NCBI RefSeq assembly: GCF_041154485.1
Contig: NZ_AP028669.1
Span: 1,302,001 to 1,366,000, forward strand
Length of the DNA: 64,000 nt
Source: Variovorax sp. V93
Lineage (GTDB): Bacteria; Pseudomonadota; Gammaproteobacteria; Burkholderiales; Burkholderiaceae_C
Direction of reading: 5' to 3'
Shown here in pieces: positions 47,963-56,372 of the stretch. Numbering within the stretch: position 1 is the first letter of the stretch; every line of letters begins with the position of its first letter. The notes below the pieces were generated by a model. The model saw only the letters and a list, made by a program, of their open reading frames with translations. It had not been told where the DNA came from and ran no database searches. Position numbers and translations under genes: made by a program.

Positions 47963-48523
47963 GTGAAGGTCTTGAAGCTGTCGGCCCAAGGGCTGCCCCA
48001 GTCATGGATATCGCTCGAACAGGCGGTCATCCACTATGCAGCGGACGAAGTCCGCTGGGAGGTGGGCGCGCAGGTGGCCGTGTTCCGTGGCGGCCACAAT
48101 GCCATCACCGGCCAGCAATCGCAGATCGCGATCAACAGCATCATCGGCACCAAGGGTGTGCCGCGCATCAATCCCTTCACCCAGCGCCCGGGGCTCACCA
48201 ACAGCAAGCTGTTCTCGCGCGACCGCAACATTTGTGCTTACTGCGGCGGGCATTTCCACGAAGACGAACTCACCCGCGAGCACATCATTCCGTTCGCGCA
48301 GAACGGCATCGACACCTGGATGAACGTGGTCACGGCCTGCCGGCCCTGCAACCACCGCAAGAGCAGCCGCACGCCCGAGCAGGCCAACATGCCGCTGCTG
48401 TACGCGCCCTACGTGCCCAGCCTCTGGGAAGATTTCATTTTGCGGAATCGCCGTATCCTGGCGGACCAGATGGAATTCCTGATGGCGCACCTGCCGCAGA
48501 GCTCGCGGCTGCACGACACCTAG
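47963..48523 (+). CDS. HNH endonuclease family protein
   Basis: A 186-residue protein with a C-terminal HNH domain. The zinc Cys pairs are C91/C94 (CAYC) and C126/C129 (CRPC), with REHIIP (His107) and CNHRK (Asn130, His131) forming the HNH core. The N-terminal 80 residues (LPQSWISLEQAVIHYAADEV and on) are of unknown fold but look conserved in this family. I chose GTG 47963, six bases after a perfect AGGAGG; GTGs at 47960 and 47933 are in frame. No methylase or restriction partner is nearby. Confidence 0.88.
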   Translation: MKVLKLSAQGLPQSWISLEQAVIHYAADEVRWEVGAQVAVFRGGHNAITGQQSQIAINSIIGTKGVPRINPFTQRPGLTNSKLFSRDRNICAYCGGHFHEDELTREHIIPFAQNGIDTWMNVVTACRPCNHRKSSRTPEQANMPLLYAPYVPSLWEDFILRNRRILADQMEFLMAHLPQSSRLHDT

Positions 48524-49308
48524 CGCTTCCAGTCCGGCGGCCGTTTCTCGATGAAGGCCTGGACGCCTTCGAGCGCACTCTCGTCCATCATGTTGCAGGC
48601 CATGGTCTGGCTGGCGTCGGCCAGCGCGGCCTCGATGCCGGTTTCGAGTTGCCGGTAGAACAGCGCCTTGCCGAGCGCGAGCGCCTGGCGCGGCTTGGCG
48701 ACGATGCTCGCCACCAGCGCCTCCACCGCGGCGTCGAGCTGGCCGGGTGGCGCCACCCGGTTGACCAGGCCCTTCTCGCGGGCTTCCTCCGCGCCGATGA
48801 ATTCGCCGGTCACCAGCATCTCGAAGGCCTGCTTGCGGCCGAGGTTGCGCGACAGCGTGACGCTCGGCGTGGCGCAGAACAGTCCCACGTTCACGCCGCT
48901 GACCGCGAAGCGCGCCTCGGTCGCGGCCACCGCCAGATCGCACACCGCGACCAGCTGGCAGCCCGCGGCCGTCGCAATGCCGTGCACGCGCGCGATCACC
49001 GGCACGGGCAGGCGCTGGATCGACAGCATCATGGCGCCGCAGCGCTCGAAGAGCCGCTGGTAGTAGCCGAGAGAGGGTTCGGCGCGCATTTCCTTCAGGT
49101 CATGGCCCGCGCAGAAGGCCTTGCCCGCCGCCGCGATGACGACGGCGCGCACCGTGTCGTCGGCCGCAATGTCAGCGAGCGCCTGTTCGAGCGCGCCGAG
49201 CATGCCTTCGGAGAGGGCATTGAACGAGGCCGGGCGGTTCAGCGTCAGCGTGGCCACGCCGCGCGCATCGCGTGCCGCCAGCACGAAGGGAGAAGTCGTG
49301 TCGTTCAT
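48520..49308 (-). CDS. Enoyl-CoA hydratase/isomerase family protein, ECHDC3-like, without the usual catalytic glutamates
   Basis: A 262-residue crotonase-fold protein. The oxyanion motif FCAGHDLKEM (about 63-72) is kept. Where hydratases have two Glu residues, this one reads GVNVGLFCATPSVTLSRN (about 130-147), so neither Glu is at its place. GLFCxTPxVxLxR is the mark of the ECHDC3 branch, whose function is poorly known. Its 3' end overlaps the convergent HNH gene by 4 bases. Confidence 0.85.
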   Translation of the reverse strand: MNDTTSPFVLAARDARGVATLTLNRPASFNALSEGMLGALEQALADIAADDTVRAVVIAAAGKAFCAGHDLKEMRAEPSLGYYQRLFERCGAMMLSIQRLPVPVIARVHGIATAAGCQLVAVCDLAVAATEARFAVSGVNVGLFCATPSVTLSRNLGRKQAFEMLVTGEFIGAEEAREKGLVNRVAPPGQLDAAVEALVASIVAKPRQALALGKALFYRQLETGIEAALADASQTMACNMMDESALEGVQAFIEKRPPDWKR

Positions 49309-49330
49309 GTCCTTGGCCCTCGTCGATCCA

Positions 49331-50683
49331 TCAGTAGGTCAATTCGAGCACCGTCACGTGCTGCTGCGCCGCAGGCCAGGTCAGGCCGGTGATCCGCTCC
49401 GCGTTGAATTCACCGGTCACGGCGCGCTGCGGTTGCGCGGCGGCCAGGCGCAACCGCGAACTCGACACGCCGGAGCCCCTGGGCGGCACGCCGGGCGGCG
49501 GGCTCTGACCGTCGAAGCGCATGGTGTCGCGCTCTGCATCGAAGTAGCCGCGGGGCCGCGTGAAGACGACGACCGCCTGGGCGCTGCCATCGGCCGGCGC
49601 GAGGCGTTCGGGGCGCAGGTTCACGACGCGGCTGCTGCGCGGAAACGGGCTGCGGTAGATGTGCGTGATGCCGTAGCCGGGTGCGCTGAGCACGAACTCG
49701 TAGGCCGTGTCGCCGCGCGCATTGAACGGACCCCAGCGGCCATCGGCGCCGATGCTCTTGCTGTGCACCGCATCGCCGCGCCGTGCGCCCGTGGCCGGAT
49801 CGATGGCATACACGGTGACCTGCCCGCCATTGAGCGAAAGGTTCTCCGCGCCCACTGCACGGCCGTCGAGCACGACGCTCGCCTCGGGTGCCACCGCCGT
49901 GCTGCGCGGCGCTTCGCCGGTCAGGAACTGCCAGGTCGCCGCGAACGCGGGGGGCGAGAACGAGGTTTCCCGGTGGTCCACGCGCGGCAGCACCACGTTG
50001 GTCGCGCCCTTGAGCGCGGGGCCGTCGAAGCCGATGTTCGTCGGCTGGCCCGGCACGCCGATCCACACGCCGTCGGGCTGGGCGTACTTGTCGTTGTTGT
50101 CGGAGCGCAGCGTGAGCCACTTCACGCCCGGCGTGACTTCCTCGCCGTTCGACCCCTTCGGCGCATTGAGCTGCTGCATGAAGCCCGAGAGCCCCGAGAA
50201 CTCGTTGTTCTCGCGGAAGCCCTTCACCGCCCAGATGCCGTGCGCCGGATTGCCGCCCAGCACCACGTGGCTCACGACGGCTGCGCCGCCGCCGTTCTGC
50301 ACGTAGTTGCGGATCGTGTTGCCGCCGCGCGAATTACCGATCAGCACCACCTTGCCGGCGCCCGTGGCCTTCAGCACCTTGTCGACCTCGGCCTTCAGGA
50401 ACACGGCCGAATCGGTGGTCGAGCTGCGGCCCGGCTGCGCCACGGCATCGTCGTCGCGCGCCAGCGGATAGGGCTGGTCGAGCGCGAAGAGCCGGTCGCG
50501 CGGCCAGCCGTTCGATTCGAAGCGCCAGATGGTGGTCAGCCACAGTGCGGCCGAATCGCCGTTGCCGTGCATGAAGACGATCGGGGGGCGTTCGGTGTAC
50601 GAAGGCGAGGGAGCGGTGGCGCAGGCGGTCAGCATGGCGGTCGATGCGAGCCCGAGGGCCAGTAGGGTGCGGCGTGATGGCAT
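49331..50683 (-). CDS. Exported alpha/beta-hydrolase lipoprotein (lipase/esterase-like) with C-terminal beta domains
   Basis: A 450-residue protein. The N-terminus reads MPSRRTLLALGLASTAMLTAC: a twin-Arg start and a lipobox (LTAC, Cys21), so it is probably a lipoprotein, possibly Tat-exported. The hydrolase part has VFMHGNGDSAALW near residue 35 and the nucleophile elbow IGNSRGGN near 115. Residues from about 260 on are beta-rich with YAIDPATGARRGDAVHS, unlike a lipase core, and may bind polymer or surface. Start ATG 50683 gives the signal peptide. Substrate unknown. Confidence 0.8.
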   Translation of the reverse strand: MPSRRTLLALGLASTAMLTACATAPSPSYTERPPIVFMHGNGDSAALWLTTIWRFESNGWPRDRLFALDQPYPLARDDDAVAQPGRSSTTDSAVFLKAEVDKVLKATGAGKVVLIGNSRGGNTIRNYVQNGGGAAVVSHVVLGGNPAHGIWAVKGFRENNEFSGLSGFMQQLNAPKGSNGEEVTPGVKWLTLRSDNNDKYAQPDGVWIGVPGQPTNIGFDGPALKGATNVVLPRVDHRETSFSPPAFAATWQFLTGEAPRSTAVAPEASVVLDGRAVGAENLSLNGGQVTVYAIDPATGARRGDAVHSKSIGADGRWGPFNARGDTAYEFVLSAPGYGITHIYRSPFPRSSRVVNLRPERLAPADGSAQAVVVFTRPRGYFDAERDTMRFDGQSPPPGVPPRGSGVSSSRLRLAAAQPQRAVTGEFNAERITGLTWPAAQQHVTVLELTY

Positions 50684-50714
50684 GTGAGGTGTGTTCCTGG
50701 CAGGTTCCAGTAAG

Positions 50715-50745
50715 AACGCCCGCCGGCGCAAGGCGGGCGGGCGTT
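50715..50745. terminator. Strong GC hairpin between the acyl-CoA dehydrogenase genes and the hydrolase gene
   Basis: AACGCCCGCC, 11-base loop, GGCGGGCGTT: a perfect 10-base stem 23 bases after the end of the 50768 gene, on its 3' side. There is no real T-run, so termination is likely but not certain. Confidence 0.55.
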
Positions 50746-50767
50746 GGATGCTATGGGAAAAACAGCG

Positions 50768-51883
50768 TCAGGCGAAGACGCCGGCCGTGTCCTGCATGCG
50801 CGCCGACACTTCGCCCAGGTGGTGCAGCGTGTCGCCGAAGGTCATTTCGAGCTGCGTGAGCTTGCGGAAATAGTGGCTGCCGATGTATTCGTCGGTCACG
50901 CCGATGCCGCCATGCAGCTGCACCGAATTCGCGGCGACAAAACGCATCGACACGCCGAGCTGGTACTTGGCGCGCGCCAGTGCCTGGCGCCGCTCCTCGG
51001 CCGGCGCATTGAGCTTGAGCGTTGCGTAGTAGCTCATCGAGCGCGCGAGCTCGAGCTGCATCTTCATGTCGGCCACGCGGTGGCGCAGCGCCTGGAAGGT
51101 GGAGATGGCCACGCCGAACTGCTTGCGCTGGTTCATGTAGTCGACGGTGAGGGCCGCGGTCTTGTCCATCACACCCACTGCTTCGGCGCAGGTGGCGGCA
51201 ATGCCGACGTCGACTGCATATTCGAGCGCGGCCAGGCCGTCGGCCGTGACCAGCGTGGCGTCTGCCTTGTCGAACACCACCTCGGCCGCGCGGCTGCCGT
51301 CCTGCGTGCCGTAGCCGCGGGCCTCGACGCCGCTCGCGCTGCGTTCGACCAGGAAGAGGGCGATCTTGCCGTCGGCCTTGGCCGGCACCAGGTAGGCATC
51401 GGCTTCGTCGCCCACGGGCACCACGCTCTTGGCGCCCGTCAGCGACCAGCCGTCGCCGGCCTTCACGGCCTTGGCGTCGCACAGGTCGAGCCGGTAGCGC
51501 GACTTGCGTTCCTGGTAGGCCAGCACCACGATGGCCTGGCCGCCGGCAATGCGCGGCAGCCAGTTGTCCTTGGTGTCGGCACTGGCGTAGCCGCTGAGCA
51601 CGGCGCCGGCGATCAGCGTCTGCGCAAAGGGCTCCAGCACGATGCCGCGGCCCAGCTCTTCCATCACCACCATGCCGGCCACCGGGCCCATGCCCAGGCC
51701 GCCGTCGTCCTCGGCGATGTAGAGGCCGCCCAGGCCGAGTTCGGCCAGTTCGTCCCAGGCCTCGCGCGAGAAGCCGCCGTGGGCCTCGATGCCGCGGCGG
51801 CGTTCGAAGTCGTAGCCCTTGTCGACCCACTTGCGAACGGCGTCGCGCAGTTGTTCCTGGTCGTCGGTGAAATTGAAATCCAT
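50768..51883 (-). CDS. Acyl-CoA dehydrogenase, small subunit of pimeloyl-CoA dehydrogenase type
   Basis: A 371-residue FAD-dependent acyl-CoA dehydrogenase. MDFNFTDDQEQLRDAVRKWVDKGYDFE at the N-terminus and QLHGGIGVTDEYIGSHYFRKL near residue 325 fit the PimD-like small subunit. It lies 12 bases after its larger partner, so the two form a heteromer encoded in one operon. The pimeloyl substrate is a family annotation; other dicarboxyl- or ring-derived acyl-CoAs are possible. Confidence 0.85.
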   Translation of the reverse strand: MDFNFTDDQEQLRDAVRKWVDKGYDFERRRGIEAHGGFSREAWDELAELGLGGLYIAEDDGGLGMGPVAGMVVMEELGRGIVLEPFAQTLIAGAVLSGYASADTKDNWLPRIAGGQAIVVLAYQERKSRYRLDLCDAKAVKAGDGWSLTGAKSVVPVGDEADAYLVPAKADGKIALFLVERSASGVEARGYGTQDGSRAAEVVFDKADATLVTADGLAALEYAVDVGIAATCAEAVGVMDKTAALTVDYMNQRKQFGVAISTFQALRHRVADMKMQLELARSMSYYATLKLNAPAEERRQALARAKYQLGVSMRFVAANSVQLHGGIGVTDEYIGSHYFRKLTQLEMTFGDTLHHLGEVSARMQDTAGVFA

Positions 51884-51895
51884 GTTCTTGTCTCC

Positions 51896-53077
51896 TCAGC
51901 CCAGCACCGTCTGAGCGACGATGTTGCGTTGCACTTCGTTCGAGCCGCCGTAGATGGTGGTCTTGCGCATGTTGAAGAAGGTCGATGCGAGCGGCGCAAG
52001 GGCCGGGTTGCCGCCCGGGAAGTTGCCCTGCCAGCCGGCTTCCATCGCTTCGCGGATGAGCGGCAGCGAATAGGCACCGCCCGCCAGCATCATCAGTTCG
52101 CTGTAGCGCTGCTGGATCTCGCTGCCGCGGATCTTGAGCAGGCCCGCGACGTCGAGCGAGTTCTTGCCCGAGGTGGCGGCCGAGAGCACGCGCAGCACCA
52201 TCATCTCGAGCGCGACGATGTCGACCTCGAGCTTGGCGATCTCGTCGCGGAAACGCTGGTCTTCATAGACGCCTTCGCTCTTCGCGATGCGCTTCAGGCG
52301 CTCGAGCTCGCGCTTGGCGCGGTTCACGTCGGCGATGTTGGTGCGCTCGTGCGAGAGCAGGTGCTTGGCGTAGGTCCAGCCCTTGTTCTCCTCGCCGATC
52401 AGGTTCTCGGCCGGCACCTCGACGTTGTCGAAGAACACCTCGTTCACTTCATGGCTGCCGTCCAGCAGCTTGATCGGCCGCACCGTGACGCCGGGCGACT
52501 TCATGTCGAGCAGCAAAAAGCTGATGCCGGTCTGCGGCTTGCCCTCGTTGCTGGTGCGCACGAGGTTGAACATCCAGTCGCCGTACTGGCCGAGCGTGGT
52601 CCAGGTCTTCTGGCCGTTGACGATGTACTTGTCGCCCTTGCGTTCGGCACGGGTCTTGACCGAGGCGAGGTCGGAACCCGAGCCCGGTTCGCTGTAGCCC
52701 TGGCTCCACCAGACCTCGCCGCTCGCGATGCCGGGCAGGAAGCGCTTCTGCTGCTCGGCATTGCCGAAGGCCATGATCACCGGGGCGACCATCACCGGGC
52801 CGAAGGGGATGATGCGCGGCGCGCCGGCCAGCGCGGTTTCTTCCTCGAACAGGTGGCGCTGGATGGCGGTCCAGCCCGGGCCGCCGAATTCCTTCGGCCA
52901 GCCGTAGCCGAGCCAGCCCTTCTTGCCGAGGATCCTGGCCCAGCCCTGCAGATCGTCGCGCGTCAGTTCGAGCGCGTTGTGCACCTTGTGCGAAATCTCT
53001 TGGGGAAGGTTTTCCCTGACCCAGGCGCGAATTTCTTCGCGGAACTTCTGTTCTTCGGGCGTGAAGCTCAAATCCAT
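51896..53077 (-). CDS. Acyl-CoA dehydrogenase, large subunit of pimeloyl-CoA dehydrogenase type
   Basis: A 393-residue acyl-CoA dehydrogenase with EGVWWSQGYSEPGSGSDLASVKT-like flavin contacts near residues 116-137 (GEVWWSQGYSEPGSGSDLAS) and the RxxLxxI-type helical end. Near the C-terminus the loop that usually reads YEGTNEIQR is YGGSNEVQRN, so Gly replaces the common catalytic Glu. It resembles PimC. I set the start at ATG 53077 (MDLSFTPEEQKFR). The divergent purN gene begins 138 bases away. Confidence 0.85.
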   Translation of the reverse strand: MDLSFTPEEQKFREEIRAWVRENLPQEISHKVHNALELTRDDLQGWARILGKKGWLGYGWPKEFGGPGWTAIQRHLFEEETALAGAPRIIPFGPVMVAPVIMAFGNAEQQKRFLPGIASGEVWWSQGYSEPGSGSDLASVKTRAERKGDKYIVNGQKTWTTLGQYGDWMFNLVRTSNEGKPQTGISFLLLDMKSPGVTVRPIKLLDGSHEVNEVFFDNVEVPAENLIGEENKGWTYAKHLLSHERTNIADVNRAKRELERLKRIAKSEGVYEDQRFRDEIAKLEVDIVALEMMVLRVLSAATSGKNSLDVAGLLKIRGSEIQQRYSELMMLAGGAYSLPLIREAMEAGWQGNFPGGNPALAPLASTFFNMRKTTIYGGSNEVQRNIVAQTVLG

Positions 53078-53215
53078 GCGTGCCTCGCTGTGTTGATCGT
53101 GCCGCCGCAAACGGCGCGGCGTGTCTCCGGAGCTTCGAGTTTTAGCACGGTCGTGCTGTGAATCGGTGTCCGCGCGGCGACAACGCGGGCGGAGCACAGA
53201 TAATCCCGGCCTCCC

Positions 53216-53812
53216 ATGAAGAACATCGTGATCCTGATTTCCGGCGGCGGCTCCAACATGGCGGCCATCGTGCGCGCCGCCGAGCGCGACCGCTGGTCCG
53301 AGCGCTTCGGCGCCCGCATTGCCGCGGTCGTCAGCAACAAGGCCGAAGCGGGCGGGCTCGCGCTCGCCAGAACGCACGGCATCGCAACCGCTGTGGTCCC
53401 GCACAAGGAGTTCGCGACGCGCGAGGCCTTCGACGAGGCGCTGGCGAAGGCGGTCGACGCGCATTCGCCGGCGCTGGTGGTGCTGGCGGGCTTCATGCGC
53501 ATCCTGACGCCGGGCTTCGTCGGGCGCTACGCCGGCCGGCTGGTCAACATCCATCCTTCCTTGCTGCCGGCCTTTCCGGGGCTGAACACGCACCAGCGGG
53601 CGATCGACGCGGGCTGCAAGGTGGCCGGCGTCACGGTGCACCAGGTCACGACGGAACTCGACCATGGCCCGATCCTGGACCAGGCGGTGGTGCCGGTGCT
53701 GCCGGATGACACGGCCGCCACGCTGGCCGGCCGGGTGCTCGCGCAAGAGCATCAGTTGTATCCACGCGCCATTGCTGCGTGGCTTGCAGATACATCAAGT
53801 CACACGTCTTAA
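53216..53812 (+). CDS. purN: Phosphoribosylglycinamide formyltransferase
   Basis: A 198-residue GAR transformylase. The ribonucleotide loop is LISGGGSNM near residue 8; the catalytic stretch NIHPSLLPAFPGLNTHQRAI (about 106-125) carries the Asn/His, and VHQVTTELDHGPILDQ (about 136-151) the Asp. It uses 10-formyl-THF in purine synthesis. The 138-base upstream gap is divergent from the acyl-CoA dehydrogenase genes. Confidence 0.96.
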   Translation: MKNIVILISGGGSNMAAIVRAAERDRWSERFGARIAAVVSNKAEAGGLALARTHGIATAVVPHKEFATREAFDEALAKAVDAHSPALVVLAGFMRILTPGFVGRYAGRLVNIHPSLLPAFPGLNTHQRAIDAGCKVAGVTVHQVTTELDHGPILDQAVVPVLPDDTAATLAGRVLAQEHQLYPRAIAAWLADTSSHTS

Positions 53813-53847
53813 ATTTGTTTATATTCGCGGGTTTTCGGGAGCATGAA

Positions 53848-54168
53848 TTGAAAACCCAATCGCTACTGTCCGCGGTCGCCGGCGCCATCCTGCTGTCGGC
53901 CTGCGCCGCGCCAGCCCCTGCACCAACCCCTGCATCCGCATCCGCTGCACCACCCGAGCCGGTGTTCCAGTGCAATGCGGACGGCGCGCGTTTCGCCGTC
54001 GGCCAGCCGCTGTCGCCCCAGCTCGAGGCCGCCGCCCGCGTGCGCGCCGGCGCGGGCACGGTGCGCGCGCTGAAGCCCGGGGAGGCGGTGACGATGGAAC
54101 TCAACGGCGGGCGCCTGAACCTCGATGTGGACGCACGCGGCCGCGTGACGGACGTTCGCTGCGGCTGA
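53848..54168 (+). CDS. Peptidase inhibitor I78-family lipoprotein
   Basis: A 106-residue protein. A lipoprotein signal peptide ends in LLSAC (Cys19). After an Ala/Pro linker (20-42) comes an I78 inhibitor domain: FQCNADGARFAVGQPLS near 43-59, then VRALKPGEAVTMELNGGRLNLDVDARGRVTDVRCG to the end, with the paired Cys of the family. The only well-placed start is TTG 53848, 6 bases after GGGAG. I78 proteins inhibit serine proteases such as subtilisin and may shield the envelope. Confidence 0.85.
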   Translation: MKTQSLLSAVAGAILLSACAAPAPAPTPASASAAPPEPVFQCNADGARFAVGQPLSPQLEAAARVRAGAGTVRALKPGEAVTMELNGGRLNLDVDARGRVTDVRCG

Positions 54169-54193
54169 GGCGCGTCGGGGCCGGTGCCGTCGG

Positions 54194-54442
54194 CTATGTA
54201 GCGTTGCGGACCGGCGCGAAGCGCCGCCGGATGACGCCATCGATCTCCACGGTGCCCTCGAACATCGCAGCTGGCCGGACCCACAGCCCCTTCGCGCCAT
54301 AGAGCGCGCGGTACAGCGTCATCGGTTCCAGCGTTTCGCTGTGGCGCACGGTGCCCAGTACCTCGTATTCGCCGCCCTTGTAGTGCCGGTAGCGGCCGGG
54401 TGGCGTCTCGATCAGGGGTGGCAGGTCGTTGTCGTCGTTCAC
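54194..54442 (-). CDS. DUF1653 domain protein
   Basis: An 82-residue protein with the DUF1653 core: GRYRHYKGGEYEVLGTVRHSETLEPMTLYRALYG at about residues 16-49, then LWVRPAAMFEGTVEIDG. This small fold is widespread in bacteria and has no settled function. It lies between the I78 gene and the divergent M48-type gene. Confidence 0.88.
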   Translation of the reverse strand: MNDDNDLPPLIETPPGRYRHYKGGEYEVLGTVRHSETLEPMTLYRALYGAKGLWVRPAAMFEGTVEIDGVIRRRFAPVRNAT

Positions 54443-54489
54443 GGTCTAGCGTGCCTTTCAAACGGTAGGGTCGGAGGGAGGAGAGTCGG

Positions 54490-56343
54490 ATGGATCGCGC
54501 TGATTTTGTTCACCTCGTCAGGCTGAGCGAGCATGCCAGCGCGGACCACAGCGCGCGCTACCGGCGCGGCGTCGCGGCCTTTGCCGCCCTCGGCTATCTC
54601 TGGGTGCTGGCCTGCCTTGCGCTTTCCGTCGGCATCATCGCCTGGGCCGCGCTGGCTGCGGGACGCGGGCGTTTCAGCTTCACGCGCGGCTGGCTGCTGC
54701 TGTTCGCCCTGGGCCTGCTCTGGGCCACGCTGCGCGCGCTCTGGGTCCGGTTCGACGAACCCGAAGGGCGCGAGCTTTCTCGTGCGGATGCGCCGGCGCT
54801 GTTCGAGGCGCTCGAGCGCATCCGCAAGAAGATCAAGGGGCCGCCGGTCCATCGCGTCTATCTCGACGACGAGTTCAATGCCAGCATCCGGCAGGTGCCG
54901 CGTTTCGGGCTCTTCGGCGGGGCGGTCAATTCCCTCAGCATCGGGCTGCCGCTGCTCATGATGCTGGACCGGCGGCGGCTGCTGTCGGTGCTCGCGCACG
55001 AGTATGGGCACCTGCGCGGCAACCACGGCAAGCTCAGCGCCTGGATCTACCGCACGCGCCTTTCGTGGCTGAAGCTGGACGCGAGCCTGCAGCGCGACGA
55101 AGGCGTGATGGCGCTGGTGTCGCAGGCGTTCTTCCGCTGGTACTTTCCGCGCTTCGCGGCCCGGACCTTCGCGCTCGCGCGGCAGGACGAATACGAAGCC
55201 GACCGCATCTCCGGCCGCCTGCTGGGCACGCCCGTGGCCGCGGCCGCCTTGACCGAAATAGCCATCAAGGCCAGCTGGTATGCCGATGAGTTCTGGGCCT
55301 CGCACTGGGCGCGCGCCGAACGGGAGCCGCAGCCGCCCGGACCCTTCGAGGCCCTGCAGAAGTGCGCTGCCACGCCGCCGGATGCGGAATTCGCGCGCCA
55401 GGCCCTGCGCGAAGCCATGCGGCGAGTGAGCGACCTGGACGACACCCATCCCGTGCTGCGCGACCGGCTCGAGGCGCTCGGCCAGAAGGCCGTGGTGCCG
55501 CCCTGGTCGGCCGAGCCGGCATTGGGCATGCTGGCCGACAGCGCCCGGTGGATCGCGCATTTCGACAACCAATGGCGCCGCGCCCATGCCGGCGACTGGA
55601 AGCAGCACCACGCGCATCGCTCGCGCCTCCGCGAGCGCGTCGACCTGCTTGCGGCGCGGGGAGAGCGCAACACGCCCGACGAGCTGGTGGAGTGGGCGGA
55701 TGCCGAACGCCGGCTCGATCCGGCCGCCCCGGTGCGTGCCCGCTATGAGCGTGCACTCCAGATCGCGCCTGAGCACTCCGGCGCGCTGCGCGGACTGGCC
55801 CAGATGCTGCCTCTGCGCGACCGCGCGGCGCGCCTGGCCGTGCTCGAGCGCCTGTACGGCTCCAGCGCGACCAGCCGCTGGTGGGCCGCCAAAAGTGCCG
55901 TAGCCGCGCTCGAAGACCCCGATGCGGGCGCGCACGACGAGGAGGCGCTCAAGCTGTGGCGCGGCCGCCTCAAGGAGGCCGAGGAAGCCGAGGCCCGCGC
56001 CTGGGAAGAGATCACCGGAACGCCCTTCTTCAGCCAGATCGCCCGGCACGACCTGAACGACCATGAACTGGGCGAACTGCAGGCCGACCTCGCGCGCTGC
56101 CTGCCCATTTCGCGGGCCTGGCTGGTGCGCAAGATGCTGCGCGAATTCCCGTGGCGCCGGGCCTACGTCGTGTTCGTCGAACTGCCGGGGCTGGACGACG
56201 ACGACCGCTGGCAGCTCTGCCGCCAGCTCGAACAGACGCTGAGCCTGCCGGGCGCCGCGCTGGTGCTCTGGGCCGGCCATTCGCCGACCCTGGCCGAAAT
56301 CGAGCGGCAGGCTTTCGGGGCGATCTGGACGCGCACGGCGTAG
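54490..56343 (+). CDS. M48-family membrane metalloprotease with long C-terminal helical/TPR-like region
   Basis: A 617-residue protein. Membrane segments lie at about 31-53 and 68-86. The zinc site HEYGH is at 170-174 (LAHEYGHLRGNHG), and DEYEADRISGRLL near 235 supplies the third ligand, as in HtpX/Ste24-type M48 proteases. The remaining 350 residues are helical and rich in Arg/Glu/Ala and look TPR-like (for example ALQIAPEHSGALRGLAQMLP near 420), a length well above simple M48 enzymes. It starts 47 bases from the divergent DUF1653 gene. Confidence 0.85.
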   Translation: MDRADFVHLVRLSEHASADHSARYRRGVAAFAALGYLWVLACLALSVGIIAWAALAAGRGRFSFTRGWLLLFALGLLWATLRALWVRFDEPEGRELSRADAPALFEALERIRKKIKGPPVHRVYLDDEFNASIRQVPRFGLFGGAVNSLSIGLPLLMMLDRRRLLSVLAHEYGHLRGNHGKLSAWIYRTRLSWLKLDASLQRDEGVMALVSQAFFRWYFPRFAARTFALARQDEYEADRISGRLLGTPVAAAALTEIAIKASWYADEFWASHWARAEREPQPPGPFEALQKCAATPPDAEFARQALREAMRRVSDLDDTHPVLRDRLEALGQKAVVPPWSAEPALGMLADSARWIAHFDNQWRRAHAGDWKQHHAHRSRLRERVDLLAARGERNTPDELVEWADAERRLDPAAPVRARYERALQIAPEHSGALRGLAQMLPLRDRAARLAVLERLYGSSATSRWWAAKSAVAALEDPDAGAHDEEALKLWRGRLKEAEEAEARAWEEITGTPFFSQIARHDLNDHELGELQADLARCLPISRAWLVRKMLREFPWRRAYVVFVELPGLDDDDRWQLCRQLEQTLSLPGAALVLWAGHSPTLAEIERQAFGAIWTRTA

Positions 56344-56372
56344 CAGGCCGCCCCGGCTGAGACAATCGGGGC

